A stretch of 64,000 nt of DNA from Pseudomonas sp. Irchel s3h14. GTDB taxonomy: Bacteria > Pseudomonadota > Gammaproteobacteria > Pseudomonadales > Pseudomonadaceae. The stretch covers positions 372,001 to 436,000 of the forward strand of contig NZ_FYDJ01000001.1 in NCBI RefSeq assembly GCF_900187425.1, read 5' to 3'. The notes below the pieces were generated by a model. That model saw only the letters and a program-made list of their open reading frames with translations, was not told the DNA's origin and did not search any database. Of the stretch, positions 55,896 to 63,699 are shown piece after piece; the first letter of the stretch is position 1, and every line of letters starts with the position of its first letter. The position numbers and the translations under genes are program-made.

Positions 55896-57239
55896 ATGAA
55901 CAAGTCCACCTTGGCTCTGGGCGTGGCTGTGGCCGTCGGGGTTATGGCGCAGCAGGCCGGCGCCGCGGGTTTCATCGAAGACAGCAAAGCTTCCGTCAGT
56001 TCTCGCACCATGTATTACAACAACGATAACCGCGAGCGCGGCGGCACAGATCAGAGAGAGACCGCTGAAGGCCTCAAGTTCGATTATCTGTCCGGTTTCA
56101 CCCAAGGTACTGTCGGCTTCGGTATCGATGCCCAGGCCCTCGTGGGTATCCATCTGGACGGCGGCAAGGGTCACCACCCAGCCAACAACAACACATTCTT
56201 CCCAAGCGACACCGATGGTTCGGCCGTGGACGAGTGGAGCCGTGCGGCAGCCAACGTCAAGGCCCGCTTCTCGAAGACCGAGGCCCACCTGGGTGGCGCT
56301 CTGCAACCGAACATGCCGATCCTGGTAGCGAACGACAGCCGCCTGCTGCCGCAGACCTTTGACGGTGGCACCATCACCTCGAAGGAAATCGACAACGTGA
56401 CCCTCAACGCGGGTCAGTTGGAACACTCAGCAGGTCGCGCCTCTTCAAACTCCACCGGCCTGGCCGTGGCTGGCGGTACTCAGGACAGCAACCAGTTCCG
56501 TTACGCCGGTGCTGACTGGAAGGTCACCAAGGACCTTACCCTGCAGTACTACCACTCGAATCTGAAGGATTACTACAAGCAGGACTTTCTTGGCCTGATT
56601 CACGTTTTTCCGATCGACGCCAACCAGTCCTTCAAGACAGACCTGCGCTATTTTGACAGCGGCTCCGATGGCAAGAACGGCGACGCCGGCTACCGCTTCA
56701 ACAACAACAACGGTTTTGCCAAGACCCCGGGCGAGGTCGATAACAAGACCTGGAGCGCCATGTTCACCTACACCCTGGGTGGCAATGCCTTCTTGCTCGG
56801 TCACCAGCGCGTCAGCGATGACGGCGGTTTCGTCTACCTGAATCAGGGCAACGTTGTTGATGGCAATGGTCGTCCGGAAGCGAACGGAGGCGCGAGCTTC
56901 TACCTGTTCACCGACGCCATGATTAACGGTTTTGTCCGTGCCGGTGAGAACACCACCTTCGGCCAGTACTCCTATGACTTCGCTGCGCTGGGTGTGCCGG
57001 GCCTGAAAACCTCGATTGCCTACCTGCACGGCGACAACATCAAAGCAACGAACGGCAGTGGCCCTGATTCGTCCGAGTGGGAACGTGACATGCGGATCGA
57101 CTACACCATCCAGCAGGGCACTCTCAAAGGTTTCGGCGTGACGTTGCGTAATGGCGTCTACCGTGGCAGTGAAGTCTCCAACAACCCCGATGTTGACCAG
57201 ACCCGTCTGATCTTCAACTACACCTACAGCTTCCTGTAA
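55896..57239 (+). CDS. OprD family porin, first tandem copy
   Basis: A 447-residue outer membrane barrel with signal peptide MNKSTLALGVAVAVGVMAQQ...AGA and mature start AGFIEDSKAS. OprD features are the early YYNNDNRE, TQGTVGFGIDAQALVGIHLD, the arginine-containing SRLLPQTFDGG, DLTLQYYHSNLKDYYKQ and the terminal YTYSFL. OprD porins carry basic amino acids, peptides or carboxylates; the substrate is not determined here. The leader has a GAGGAG site and AAACAATGAACAAG around the start, which resembles an Hfq/Crc target. Confidence 0.92.
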   Translation: MNKSTLALGVAVAVGVMAQQAGAAGFIEDSKASVSSRTMYYNNDNRERGGTDQRETAEGLKFDYLSGFTQGTVGFGIDAQALVGIHLDGGKGHHPANNNTFFPSDTDGSAVDEWSRAAANVKARFSKTEAHLGGALQPNMPILVANDSRLLPQTFDGGTITSKEIDNVTLNAGQLEHSAGRASSNSTGLAVAGGTQDSNQFRYAGADWKVTKDLTLQYYHSNLKDYYKQDFLGLIHVFPIDANQSFKTDLRYFDSGSDGKNGDAGYRFNNNNGFAKTPGEVDNKTWSAMFTYTLGGNAFLLGHQRVSDDGGFVYLNQGNVVDGNGRPEANGGASFYLFTDAMINGFVRAGENTTFGQYSYDFAALGVPGLKTSIAYLHGDNIKATNGSGPDSSEWERDMRIDYTIQQGTLKGFGVTLRNGVYRGSEVSNNPDVDQTRLIFNYTYSFL

Positions 57240-57253
57240 AAGCCATTAGAAAA

Positions 57254-57280
57254 AGTCTCGTCTGCAAGCGAGGCTTTTTT
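57254..57280 (+). terminator. intrinsic terminator after the first porin
   Basis: The stem AGTCTCG/CGAGGCT (one G-T wobble) is followed by TTTTTT, 14 bases after the stop. Confidence 0.85.
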
Positions 57281-57590
57281 GTGGTTTTCAATATTCCAAA
57301 TAGAGCTTACTTAGTAATTTTTTATTCTTTTTAGCTTTTAGGCCAAACACCTAAAGTGGGTGGCTTACGAGCCGATACCTTGTGTCCCGACTCAGAGTAG
57401 TAGCGCGAAGCTATATTCCTGAATGGCATGAAAAATAATGAAATAATTCTTTTTGTGTTTATCATGCGGGCCAAAATCACAAGGGTCAGGTCATCGCCGT
57501 AGTCACACGGTCTGGCACTAACCGAGCATTTCAGGATCCAGGGCATTCGACCCAGGACCTCAAGAATTAGAAACGATAGGAGCGAAACAA
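57281..57590 (+). promoter_or_regulatory. second porin leader, duplicated promoter region
   Basis: About 310 bases, non-coding. From about 57340 it parallels the first porin leader block by block. It contains CCTAAAGTGGGTGGCTTACG, an ATTCTTTTTGTGTTTA element and the shared pre-start AAGAATTAGAAACGATAGGA. A TGGCAC ... GAGC pair (57513-57527) has the sigma-54 offset but a poor -12 and is not kept in the first copy. Confidence 0.65.
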
Positions 57591-58952
57591 ATGAACAAGT
57601 CCACCTTGGCCCTGGCTGTGGCCGTAGGGGTTATGGCGCAGCAAGCAGGCGCCGCCGGTTTCATCGAAGACAGCAAAGCTACTTTGGGGCTGCGTAACTT
57701 CTACATCAACACGGATAACCGTGACGGCACTGCCGATCCAAGCAGAAACGAAGAGTGGGGCCAAGGCTTCGATCTGCGCTTCACTTCCGGTTATACCCAA
57801 GGCACTGTCGGCTTCGGTATCGACGCCATCGGCCTGCTGGGTGTACGTCTGGATTCGGGCGGCGGCACTAATGGCAACGTTAACTCCAATGGCACCCCTG
57901 GTAACGCTTATGGCGGCACTGTGTTCCCGAGCAAGTCCAACGGCGAAGCGGTTGATAATTTCTCCAGCCTGGGCCTGACTGCCAAAGCCAAGATCTCCCA
58001 GACCGAACTGAAGCTGGGTACCTTGCAGCCAAAACTGCCGGTGATCGTGACCAACGACGGTCGTCTGCTGCCACAAACCTTCCAGGGCGGTCAGATCACT
58101 TCGGGCGAGATCAAGGACCTTACACTGGTCGGTGGTCAGATCGAGCACGCCAAAGGTCGTAACTCCAGCAACAACGAAGAGTTGTCGATTGTTGGTGCGA
58201 ACAGTCGCACTGCGGCTGGTCGCGACAGCAACAAATTCTATTACGGCGGCGGTGACTACAAAATCACCAAAGACCTGACTGCCCAGTACTACTACGGCAA
58301 CCTGGAAGATTTCTACAAGCAGCACTTCCTGGGTCTGGTTCACAACTGGGCAATCGGCCCGGGCGTTCTGAAATCCGACCTGCGCTACTTCAACAGCCGG
58401 GATGACGGTGCCAACGGTCACGACGCCAACTACTTCACCGCTGGCAACTACAATGCGCCAAACGGTAAAGGTAAGGTCGACAACAACCTGTATAGCGGCC
58501 TGTTCCTGTATACCGTTGCCGGCCACACCTTCGGCGGCGGCTATCAGGTCAGCAACGGTAGCAGCGACTTCCCTTACTTGAACCAGGGTGACGGCGCTTC
58601 GGCTTACCTGACTACCGACATGCAGATCCAGAAGTTCGCCCGTGCCGGCGAGCGCACTTGGCAAGCACGCTACTCGTATGACTTTGCCAAGGTCGGTGTC
58701 CCAGGTCTGACGGCCGGTGTGGTCTACCTGAAAGGTGATGAAATTGATACCGTCAACGCTCGCAGTGGCGAGTTGGCTAACGGTGCTTCCGAGTGGGAAC
58801 GCGACCTGACTCTGGCTTACGTCGTACAAGAAGGCCCGCTGAAAAACCTTGGTTTGATGTGGAAAAACGCGATGTGGCGTACCGACCTGCCGAACACTCG
58901 TTCGCAGGACGAAAACCGTCTGATCGTCAGCTACTCGATCCCGCTGTTGTAA
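57591..58952 (+). CDS. OprD family porin, second tandem copy
   Basis: A 453-residue outer membrane barrel. The signal peptide and first mature residues (AGFIEDSKA) match the upstream porin, while the loops differ (for example GGGTNGNVNSNGTPGNAYGG). Conserved features are NDGRLLPQTFQGGQI, DLTAQYYYGNLEDFYKQHFLGLVH and a terminal SYSIPLL. It is a tandem duplicate with its own leader and terminator. Substrate preference probably differs through the loops. Confidence 0.93.
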   Translation: MNKSTLALAVAVGVMAQQAGAAGFIEDSKATLGLRNFYINTDNRDGTADPSRNEEWGQGFDLRFTSGYTQGTVGFGIDAIGLLGVRLDSGGGTNGNVNSNGTPGNAYGGTVFPSKSNGEAVDNFSSLGLTAKAKISQTELKLGTLQPKLPVIVTNDGRLLPQTFQGGQITSGEIKDLTLVGGQIEHAKGRNSSNNEELSIVGANSRTAAGRDSNKFYYGGGDYKITKDLTAQYYYGNLEDFYKQHFLGLVHNWAIGPGVLKSDLRYFNSRDDGANGHDANYFTAGNYNAPNGKGKVDNNLYSGLFLYTVAGHTFGGGYQVSNGSSDFPYLNQGDGASAYLTTDMQIQKFARAGERTWQARYSYDFAKVGVPGLTAGVVYLKGDEIDTVNARSGELANGASEWERDLTLAYVVQEGPLKNLGLMWKNAMWRTDLPNTRSQDENRLIVSYSIPLL

Positions 58953-58973
58953 TAGCACTCGCGTAACTGAAGT

Positions 58974-59013
58974 AAAAAAAGCCCCGCCCGGCATCTCGCC
59001 GGGCGGGGCTTTT
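58974..59013 (+). terminator. intrinsic terminator after the second porin
   Basis: A perfect 12-base stem GCCCCGCCCGGC/GCCGGGCGGGGC with loop ATCTC is flanked by an A-run and TTTT. Confidence 0.95.
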
Positions 59014-59030
59014 GCGTTTTCAAGTCAGGC

Positions 59031-59132
59031 TCACCCCCGTAAACCCTCCTCGAAGTTTCCCTCTTTGTGCAGCAACTCAAGGCCTTCTCGAACCTTGTGG
59101 GCGATGATCGTCCCGATCGCCGCCGAGGTCCA
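59031..59132 (-). pseudogene. C-terminal remnant of an unidentified gene
   Basis: On the minus strand an open stretch of 33 codons reads WTSAAIGTIIAHKVREG then LELLHKEGNFEEG and ends LRG before TGA. It has protein-like composition and GC-rich third positions but no start; a TAA lies four codons upstream, where the sequence becomes AT-rich. It looks like the last 33 residues of a deleted gene. I do not recognise the family. Confidence 0.45.
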
Positions 59133-59247
59133 GTGAACACATTTTTAATATTCATTTACGATCTAAACAAATCGATATCTATTCTTTTTAATGAATAAAA
59201 AATGCAGGCACAGTTGACCTCAACAAGCACTCACCAGGAGCAGCACC
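59133..59247 (+). promoter_or_regulatory. AT-rich promoter region of lsfA
   Basis: About 115 bases, markedly AT-rich, with TTAATATTCATTTACG and AATGAATAAAAAATG. A similar AAATGAATAAATATG element occurs before ssuE. Sulfate-starvation genes are commonly CysB-dependent, so CysB binding is plausible but is inference. Confidence 0.5.
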
Positions 59248-59886
59248 ATGAGCCTCAGACTGGGCGATATCGCCCCCGATTTTGAACAGGATTCCAGCGC
59301 CGGCACCCTCCGTTTCCACGAATGGCTGGGCGATAGCTGGGGCGTGCTGTTTTCCCACCCGGCGGACTTCACCCCGGTGTGCACCACCGAATTGGGCTTC
59401 ACTGCCAAGCTCAAGGACGAATTCGCCCAGCGCGGTGTGAAAGCCATTGCCCTGTCCGTGGACCCGGTGGACTCGCACCACAAGTGGATCGAAGACATCA
59501 ACGAAACCCAGAATACCCTCGTCAACTTCCCGATCCTTGCCGACGCCGACCGCAAGGTCTCGGACCTCTACGACCTGATCCATCCCAATGCCAACGACAC
59601 CCTGACCGTGCGCTCGCTGTTTGTGATCGACCCGAACAAGAAGGTGCGGCTGACCATCACCTACCCGGCGAGCACCGGCCGTAACTTCCATGAAATTCTG
59701 CGGGTGATCGACTCACTGCAACTCACCGACAACTACAAGGTGGCCACCCCGGCCAACTGGCAGGACGGTGATGAAGTGGTGATCGTGCCGTCGCTCAAGG
59801 ACGAAGACGAAATCAACAAACGCTTTCCCAAGGGCTATCGCGCGGTGAAGCCGTACCTGCGTCTGACGCCACAGCCGAACAGGTAA
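59248..59886 (+). CDS. lsfA: 1-Cys peroxiredoxin LsfA
   Basis: A 212-residue Prx6-type peroxidase. The peroxidatic cysteine is C45 in HPADFTPVCTTE, and R128 and the C-terminal GYRAVKPYLR of the Prx6 type are present. There is no resolving cysteine. LsfA is known in pseudomonads as a sulfate-starvation-induced peroxiredoxin, usually just upstream of ssuE. Here about 2.1 kb separates the two genes. Confidence 0.93.
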   Translation: MSLRLGDIAPDFEQDSSAGTLRFHEWLGDSWGVLFSHPADFTPVCTTELGFTAKLKDEFAQRGVKAIALSVDPVDSHHKWIEDINETQNTLVNFPILADADRKVSDLYDLIHPNANDTLTVRSLFVIDPNKKVRLTITYPASTGRNFHEILRVIDSLQLTDNYKVATPANWQDGDEVVIVPSLKDEDEINKRFPKGYRAVKPYLRLTPQPNR

Positions 59887-60185
59887 ACCATTGCATTTGA
59901 AAACGGCCATGCTCGCAATCTGCGCTATTTTTAGCTCAGATTAATTGCGACTGGAGCATCTCTCGTACCCAGAATATCTGCGACTGGGCTTGTATTCAGC
60001 GGCGTCTGCTTGCATTCCATTTGTGTGTGCTCACATTGTGTGCAAATGATGACTGACCTGCGCGTGGAGTGAGTTAAGGCCTGGCAACTGGAGCACGCAT
60101 GGCTTTACCGGAAAATTATCAATGCGTTAGCTGACTTACTCGCGCAACTCCTGACTACAGACTGCACTACAGACGAGGGAACACC
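59887..60185. other. junction and leader ahead of the inserted gene pair
   Basis: About 300 non-coding bases. No clear terminator follows lsfA. A possible operator lies at 60018-60048, where CATTTG and CAAATG are inverted around two direct TGTGTGC copies (60024-60030 and 60037-60043). The last part carries a GACGAGG ribosome-site region before the NTF2-like gene. Confidence 0.5.
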
Positions 60186-60587
60186 ATGACTAGCACCGCC
60201 AGCTCTGCGCAGATTGACGTCGTCCAGCGCATGTACAATTCCAAAGGTGATATGGACGTCATTCGAGCGGTTATTGCACAAGATGCCGTGTGGGACATTG
60301 CCGTCGGTTTCCCGAAGGGCGGCGTCTATAACGGCCTTGACAACATCATTAACGACTTTTTCTCCTTCTTCGGCGACTTCACCGAATTCTGGGCCGAAGG
60401 TGACGAGTTCTTCGAGATTGGAGACCACGTCATCGCACTGGGTCGTTATCACGGTGTTACCAAGGACGGCGGTAACCAATTCACCTCCCGGTTCGTGCAT
60501 ATTTTCACCCTGCGTGATGGTCAGCTTATTCGTCTCCAGCAGACTGCCGACACGGTTCTTATCGCTCACGCGCTCGGGCGCGCCTGA
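60186..60587 (+). CDS. NTF2/SnoaL-like protein
   Basis: A 133-residue protein of the cystatin-like NTF2/SnoaL fold. It has an N-terminal helix (QIDVVQRMYNSKGDMDVIRAVIA), DAVWDIAVGFPKGGVYNGLDN and a beta sheet with FWAEGDEFFEIGDHVIALGRYHG and SRFVHIFTLRDGQLI. Such proteins act as isomerases, cyclases or binding partners. It is paired with the hydrolase 38 bases downstream, so a small-molecule catabolic role is inferred. Confidence 0.82.
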   Translation: MTSTASSAQIDVVQRMYNSKGDMDVIRAVIAQDAVWDIAVGFPKGGVYNGLDNIINDFFSFFGDFTEFWAEGDEFFEIGDHVIALGRYHGVTKDGGNQFTSRFVHIFTLRDGQLIRLQQTADTVLIAHALGRA

Positions 60588-60625
60588 TTCGACACCCAAC
60601 GCAACCGCACCTGTAGGGCAAGCTC

Positions 60626-61729
60626 ATGACAACAACGCATGACCGCACCCTGGTTCAGCTTTCGTTGCCCGGTCGTCTCGGCGATCCTGCCACCGACTTT
60701 GGCTCCGATCCGCGAAGCAACGCTCGACTGGTTACAGCGATGGCCGCATTCGGTATGGACAAGCACGCTACGCTGCCGCCCGTCACTGCCACCGACTCGA
60801 GGACGGCCCTGTTTGAATGGGGGGCTGAGGCTGAAGCTGGCTTCGAGCAACTCTACAGCGCGGTCACCTCGGGTCTGCCACCCATTACCGGGGTGACGCG
60901 CACTGTCGAGACGATTACCGGTGTAGACGGCAACACGATCAGGCTTTACATACACCGCCCTGCCGAGTCCGCCGGTCTCATGCCCGGTGTTATCTACCTG
61001 CACTCTGGTGGGATGGTTCTGCTGAGCATGGACAACCCGCTTCATCTGCGCTGGGCCGATCAGTTGGCCGCCACTGGCCTGATCGTGGTCGGTGTCGACT
61101 TTCGTAACGGTGCGGGAAAACTTGGCCCCCACCCATTTCCGGCCGGCCTCAACGACAGCTTCAGTGCTCTGCAGTGGGCCGACGCTCGGCGCGATAAGCT
61201 CGGTGTGAGCAAGATCGTCGTAGTTGGCGACTCCGGCGGCGGCAACCTGGCCCTTGCCACCGCCCTCAAGGCCAAGCGGGATGGCCTGCTCACCCTGTTG
61301 GACGGGGTATATGCACTCGCGCCACACATTTCTGGTGCCTATGACTGGAGCGTGGAGGACCAGTCGCGCGAACTGCCCTCCTTGCTGGAAAACGACCAGT
61401 ACTTCACCAGCCTCGCCACTAGTCGGGCCCTGGCCAGTCTCTACGACCCTGACTGCGCCAACCGCCGCAATCCACTGGCCTGGCCTTACCACGCGACCGA
61501 GGCCGACTTGACGGGCCTGCCACCACACGTCATTTCCACCAACGAACTCGACTCCGTGCGCGACGAAGGACTTGTGTACGCCCGCAAACTCGCTCACGCC
61601 GGCGTTAGTGTGATCAGTCGTACGGTCAACGGCATCGTCCATGACGCAGACGTCATCTTTGAGGCCGCTCTGCCGGAGCTTCATCACAGCGCTGTCTGCG
61701 ACATCTACAACTTCGCTAGCAATCTATAG
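60626..61729 (+). CDS. alpha/beta hydrolase (HSL family esterase-like)
   Basis: A 367-residue alpha/beta hydrolase. The nucleophile is Ser203 in GDSGGGN, the acid probably Asp309 in NELDSVRDEG and the base His339 in GIVHDAD. The oxyanion motif is HSGGM (126-130) where the HSL family usually has HGGG, a notable substitution. It is cytoplasmic, with no signal peptide. It is preceded by the NTF2-like gene and followed by a terminator, so the two form a closed unit between lsfA and ssuE. Confidence 0.88.
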   Translation: MTTTHDRTLVQLSLPGRLGDPATDFGSDPRSNARLVTAMAAFGMDKHATLPPVTATDSRTALFEWGAEAEAGFEQLYSAVTSGLPPITGVTRTVETITGVDGNTIRLYIHRPAESAGLMPGVIYLHSGGMVLLSMDNPLHLRWADQLAATGLIVVGVDFRNGAGKLGPHPFPAGLNDSFSALQWADARRDKLGVSKIVVVGDSGGGNLALATALKAKRDGLLTLLDGVYALAPHISGAYDWSVEDQSRELPSLLENDQYFTSLATSRALASLYDPDCANRRNPLAWPYHATEADLTGLPPHVISTNELDSVRDEGLVYARKLAHAGVSVISRTVNGIVHDADVIFEAALPELHHSAVCDIYNFASNL

Positions 61730-61730
61730 C

Positions 61731-61767
61731 CATTCCAGCTTCAAGCAACTTGAAATAGTCGGGAATG
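61731..61767. other. hairpin after the hydrolase gene
   Basis: Nested inverted repeats TTCAAG/CTTGAA (61740-61754) and outer CATTCC/GGAATG (61731-61767) can form a stem-loop immediately after the stop. It has no U-run. A short fragment resembling the family A REP core lies just beyond (GCGCTTGCTCGCGATGACGG). Confidence 0.5.
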
Positions 61768-61848
61768 TTTGAGAGCGCTTGCTCGCGATGACGGCATACC
61801 AGGCGCCGCAAAATTCAGATTGAACCGTATCCACCAAGCAGGGGATTT

Positions 61849-61875
61849 CAGGCCGTTTTTACGGCCTGTTTTTTT
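61849..61875 (+). terminator. intrinsic terminator of the inserted gene pair
   Basis: The stem CAGGCCGT/ACGGCCTG with a TTTT loop is followed by seven T. Confidence 0.9.
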
Positions 61876-61884
61876 GCCCGGGAA

Positions 61885-62025
61885 AAGCCATTTCATATAG
61901 ATCTATAACGAATAACCAAATGAATAAATATGATTTATGGATATAACAATCACCTGTTAAGGTCACTTCCATCAAAGCGAGATCGCAAGCCGCGAATCGC
62001 CAACACCGTTCAAGGAATCGTCTGA
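61885..62025 (+). promoter_or_regulatory. ssu operon promoter region
   Basis: About 140 AT-rich bases with TTCATATAGATCTATAACG, AAATGAATAAATATG and GATATAACAATC. It shares the AATGAATAAA element with the lsfA promoter region. It lies directly before ssuE and after the inserted unit's terminator. Confidence 0.5.
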
Positions 62026-62619
62026 ATGCTGGTCGTCTCACTCGGTGGCAGTCCCAGCCAACGCTCCCGTTCCGGGGTGCTGCTGGAGCGCTCCCAACGC
62101 TGGTTGCAGGAGCAAGGTGTGGAAGTGGTGAGTTACCAGGTGCGGGACTTCCCGGCCGAAGACTTGCTGCATGCACGCTTCGACAGCCCGAAGGTGATCG
62201 ACCTGCTGCAACAGATTGAAAACGCCGATGGCCTGCTGATCGCCACGCCGGTCTACAAAGCGTCGTTCTCCGGCGCATTGAAAACCGTGCTGGACCTGCT
62301 GCCCGAACGTGCCCTGGCCCACAAAGTGGTTTTGCCAATGGCCACCGGCGGCAGCATCGCCCACATGCTGGCGGTGGATTACGCGCTCAAGCCAGTGTTG
62401 TCGGCATTGAAAGCCCAGGAAATGCTCCACGGGATTTTCGCCGTAGACAGCCAGATCGCTTACGGCGAAGGCAGCGTCCAGGCGCAGTTGGCACCGGAGC
62501 TGGAAGAAAGACTGAATGAATCGCTGGAGCTGTTTTTCAGCGCCATGGCGCGACGGCCCAAGCCGATCGATCCGAATCTGTTGAATGAACGTTTGTTGAG
62601 TGCTCGCTGGAGCATTTAA
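62026..62619 (+). CDS. ssuE: NADPH-dependent FMN reductase SsuE
   Basis: A 197-residue flavodoxin-fold reductase supplying FMNH2 to the sulfonate monooxygenase SsuD. Features are [19 protein letters not shown] at the N-terminus, [24 protein letters not shown] and [24 protein letters not shown]. It is the first gene of ssuE-ssuA-ssuD. Confidence 0.94.
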   Translation: MLVVSLGGSPSQRSRSGVLLERSQRWLQEQGVEVVSYQVRDFPAEDLLHARFDSPKVIDLLQQIENADGLLIATPVYKASFSGALKTVLDLLPERALAHKVVLPMATGGSIAHMLAVDYALKPVLSALKAQEMLHGIFAVDSQIAYGEGSVQAQLAPELEERLNESLELFFSAMARRPKPIDPNLLNERLLSARWSI

Positions 62620-62708
62620 GCCTTACCCCAATTTGAAGTACTCACCTTACTCAGCCGCCAACGGCCAAGCAGGTGCAGCCAAAACCCAACTGCAAAAAGG
62701 AGAGCGCC

Positions 62709-63674
62709 ATGCGCACTGTCATTTTGCGTCGTGGTCTGGTCGCTCTGTTTGCTGCGGCTGTAACCTTCGGCGCCATTACTCAAGCTCAAGCCGAGACGCT
62801 TCGGATCGGTTATCAAAAGTACGGCACTTTGGTGCTGCTCAAAGCCAAAGGCACTTTGGAAAAACGCCTCGCCGCCCAAGGCGTGGACGTGCAATGGACT
62901 GAATTTCCCGGCGGCCCGCAGCTGCTCGAAGGCCTGAACGTCGGCTCCATCGACTTCGGCGTTACAGGTGAAACTCCCCCCGTATTCGCTCAAGCAGCCG
63001 GCGCCGATCTGCTCTATGTCGCCTACGAACCACCAGCGCCCCACAGCGAAGCGATCCTGGTGCCGAAGGACTCGGCGATCAAATCGGTGCAGGACCTCAA
63101 GGGCAAGAAAGTCGTCCTGAACAAAGGCTCCAACGTGCACTACCTGTTGGTCCGCGCACTGGAAGATGCCGGCCTCAAATACACCGACATCCAGACCGTA
63201 TTCCTGCCGCCGGCCGATGCCCGCGCTGCGTTCGAACGTGGCAGCGTCGATGCCTGGGTGATCTGGGACCCGTACCAGGCCGCCGCCGAACAACAGTTGC
63301 AGGCACGCACTCTGCGTGATGGCCAAGGCATCGTCGACAACCATCAGTTCTACCTCGCGACCAAGCCTTATGCGCAGAAAAACCCTGAGGTGATCAAGAC
63401 CCTTGTGGAAGAAGTGCGCGCCGTCGGCGAATGGTCCAAGGCCAATCCTGAAGACGTGACCAAACAAGTTTCGCCACTGATTGGCCTGCCAGCGGACATC
63501 ACCCTGACCTCGATGAAACGCCAGGGCTACGGTGCGCTGTTCCTCACCCCTGAAGTGGTCGCCGCGCAACAGAAAATTGCCGACACCTTCTATCAGCTCA
63601 AGCTGATTCCAAAGCCGCTGAGTATCAAAGACGTGATCTGGACGCCTCCGGCGGCCGTTGCCCAAGCGCAGTAA
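62709..63674 (+). CDS. ssuA: aliphatic sulfonate ABC transporter substrate-binding protein
   Basis: A 321-residue periplasmic protein with signal peptide MRTVILRRGLVALFAAAVTFG...AQA. It shows TLRIGYQKYGTLVLLKAKGTLEKRL, VQWTEFPGGPQLLEGLNVGSIDFGVTGETPP and NKGSNVHYLLVRALEDAGL. The start at 62709 has an AGGAG site; an in-frame start at 62673 would hide the signal peptide. It binds alkanesulfonates for uptake under sulfur limitation. Confidence 0.94.
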   Translation: MRTVILRRGLVALFAAAVTFGAITQAQAETLRIGYQKYGTLVLLKAKGTLEKRLAAQGVDVQWTEFPGGPQLLEGLNVGSIDFGVTGETPPVFAQAAGADLLYVAYEPPAPHSEAILVPKDSAIKSVQDLKGKKVVLNKGSNVHYLLVRALEDAGLKYTDIQTVFLPPADARAAFERGSVDAWVIWDPYQAAAEQQLQARTLRDGQGIVDNHQFYLATKPYAQKNPEVIKTLVEEVRAVGEWSKANPEDVTKQVSPLIGLPADITLTSMKRQGYGALFLTPEVVAAQQKIADTFYQLKLIPKPLSIKDVIWTPPAAVAQAQ

Positions 63675-63699
63675 TTCGATTTCCTAAGGAGTCCACTCC

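Noticed and set aside
57513..57527. Sigma-54-like TGGCAC ... GAGC before the second porin
   Set aside because: The -12 box is GAGC rather than TTGC, and the duplicated first leader has TGGCGC and no GC at -12.
58931..59155. 74-residue minus-strand frame starting MNIKNVFTG
   Set aside because: It runs through the porin terminator and uses a different frame from the remnant; Arg-rich and lacking a ribosome site.
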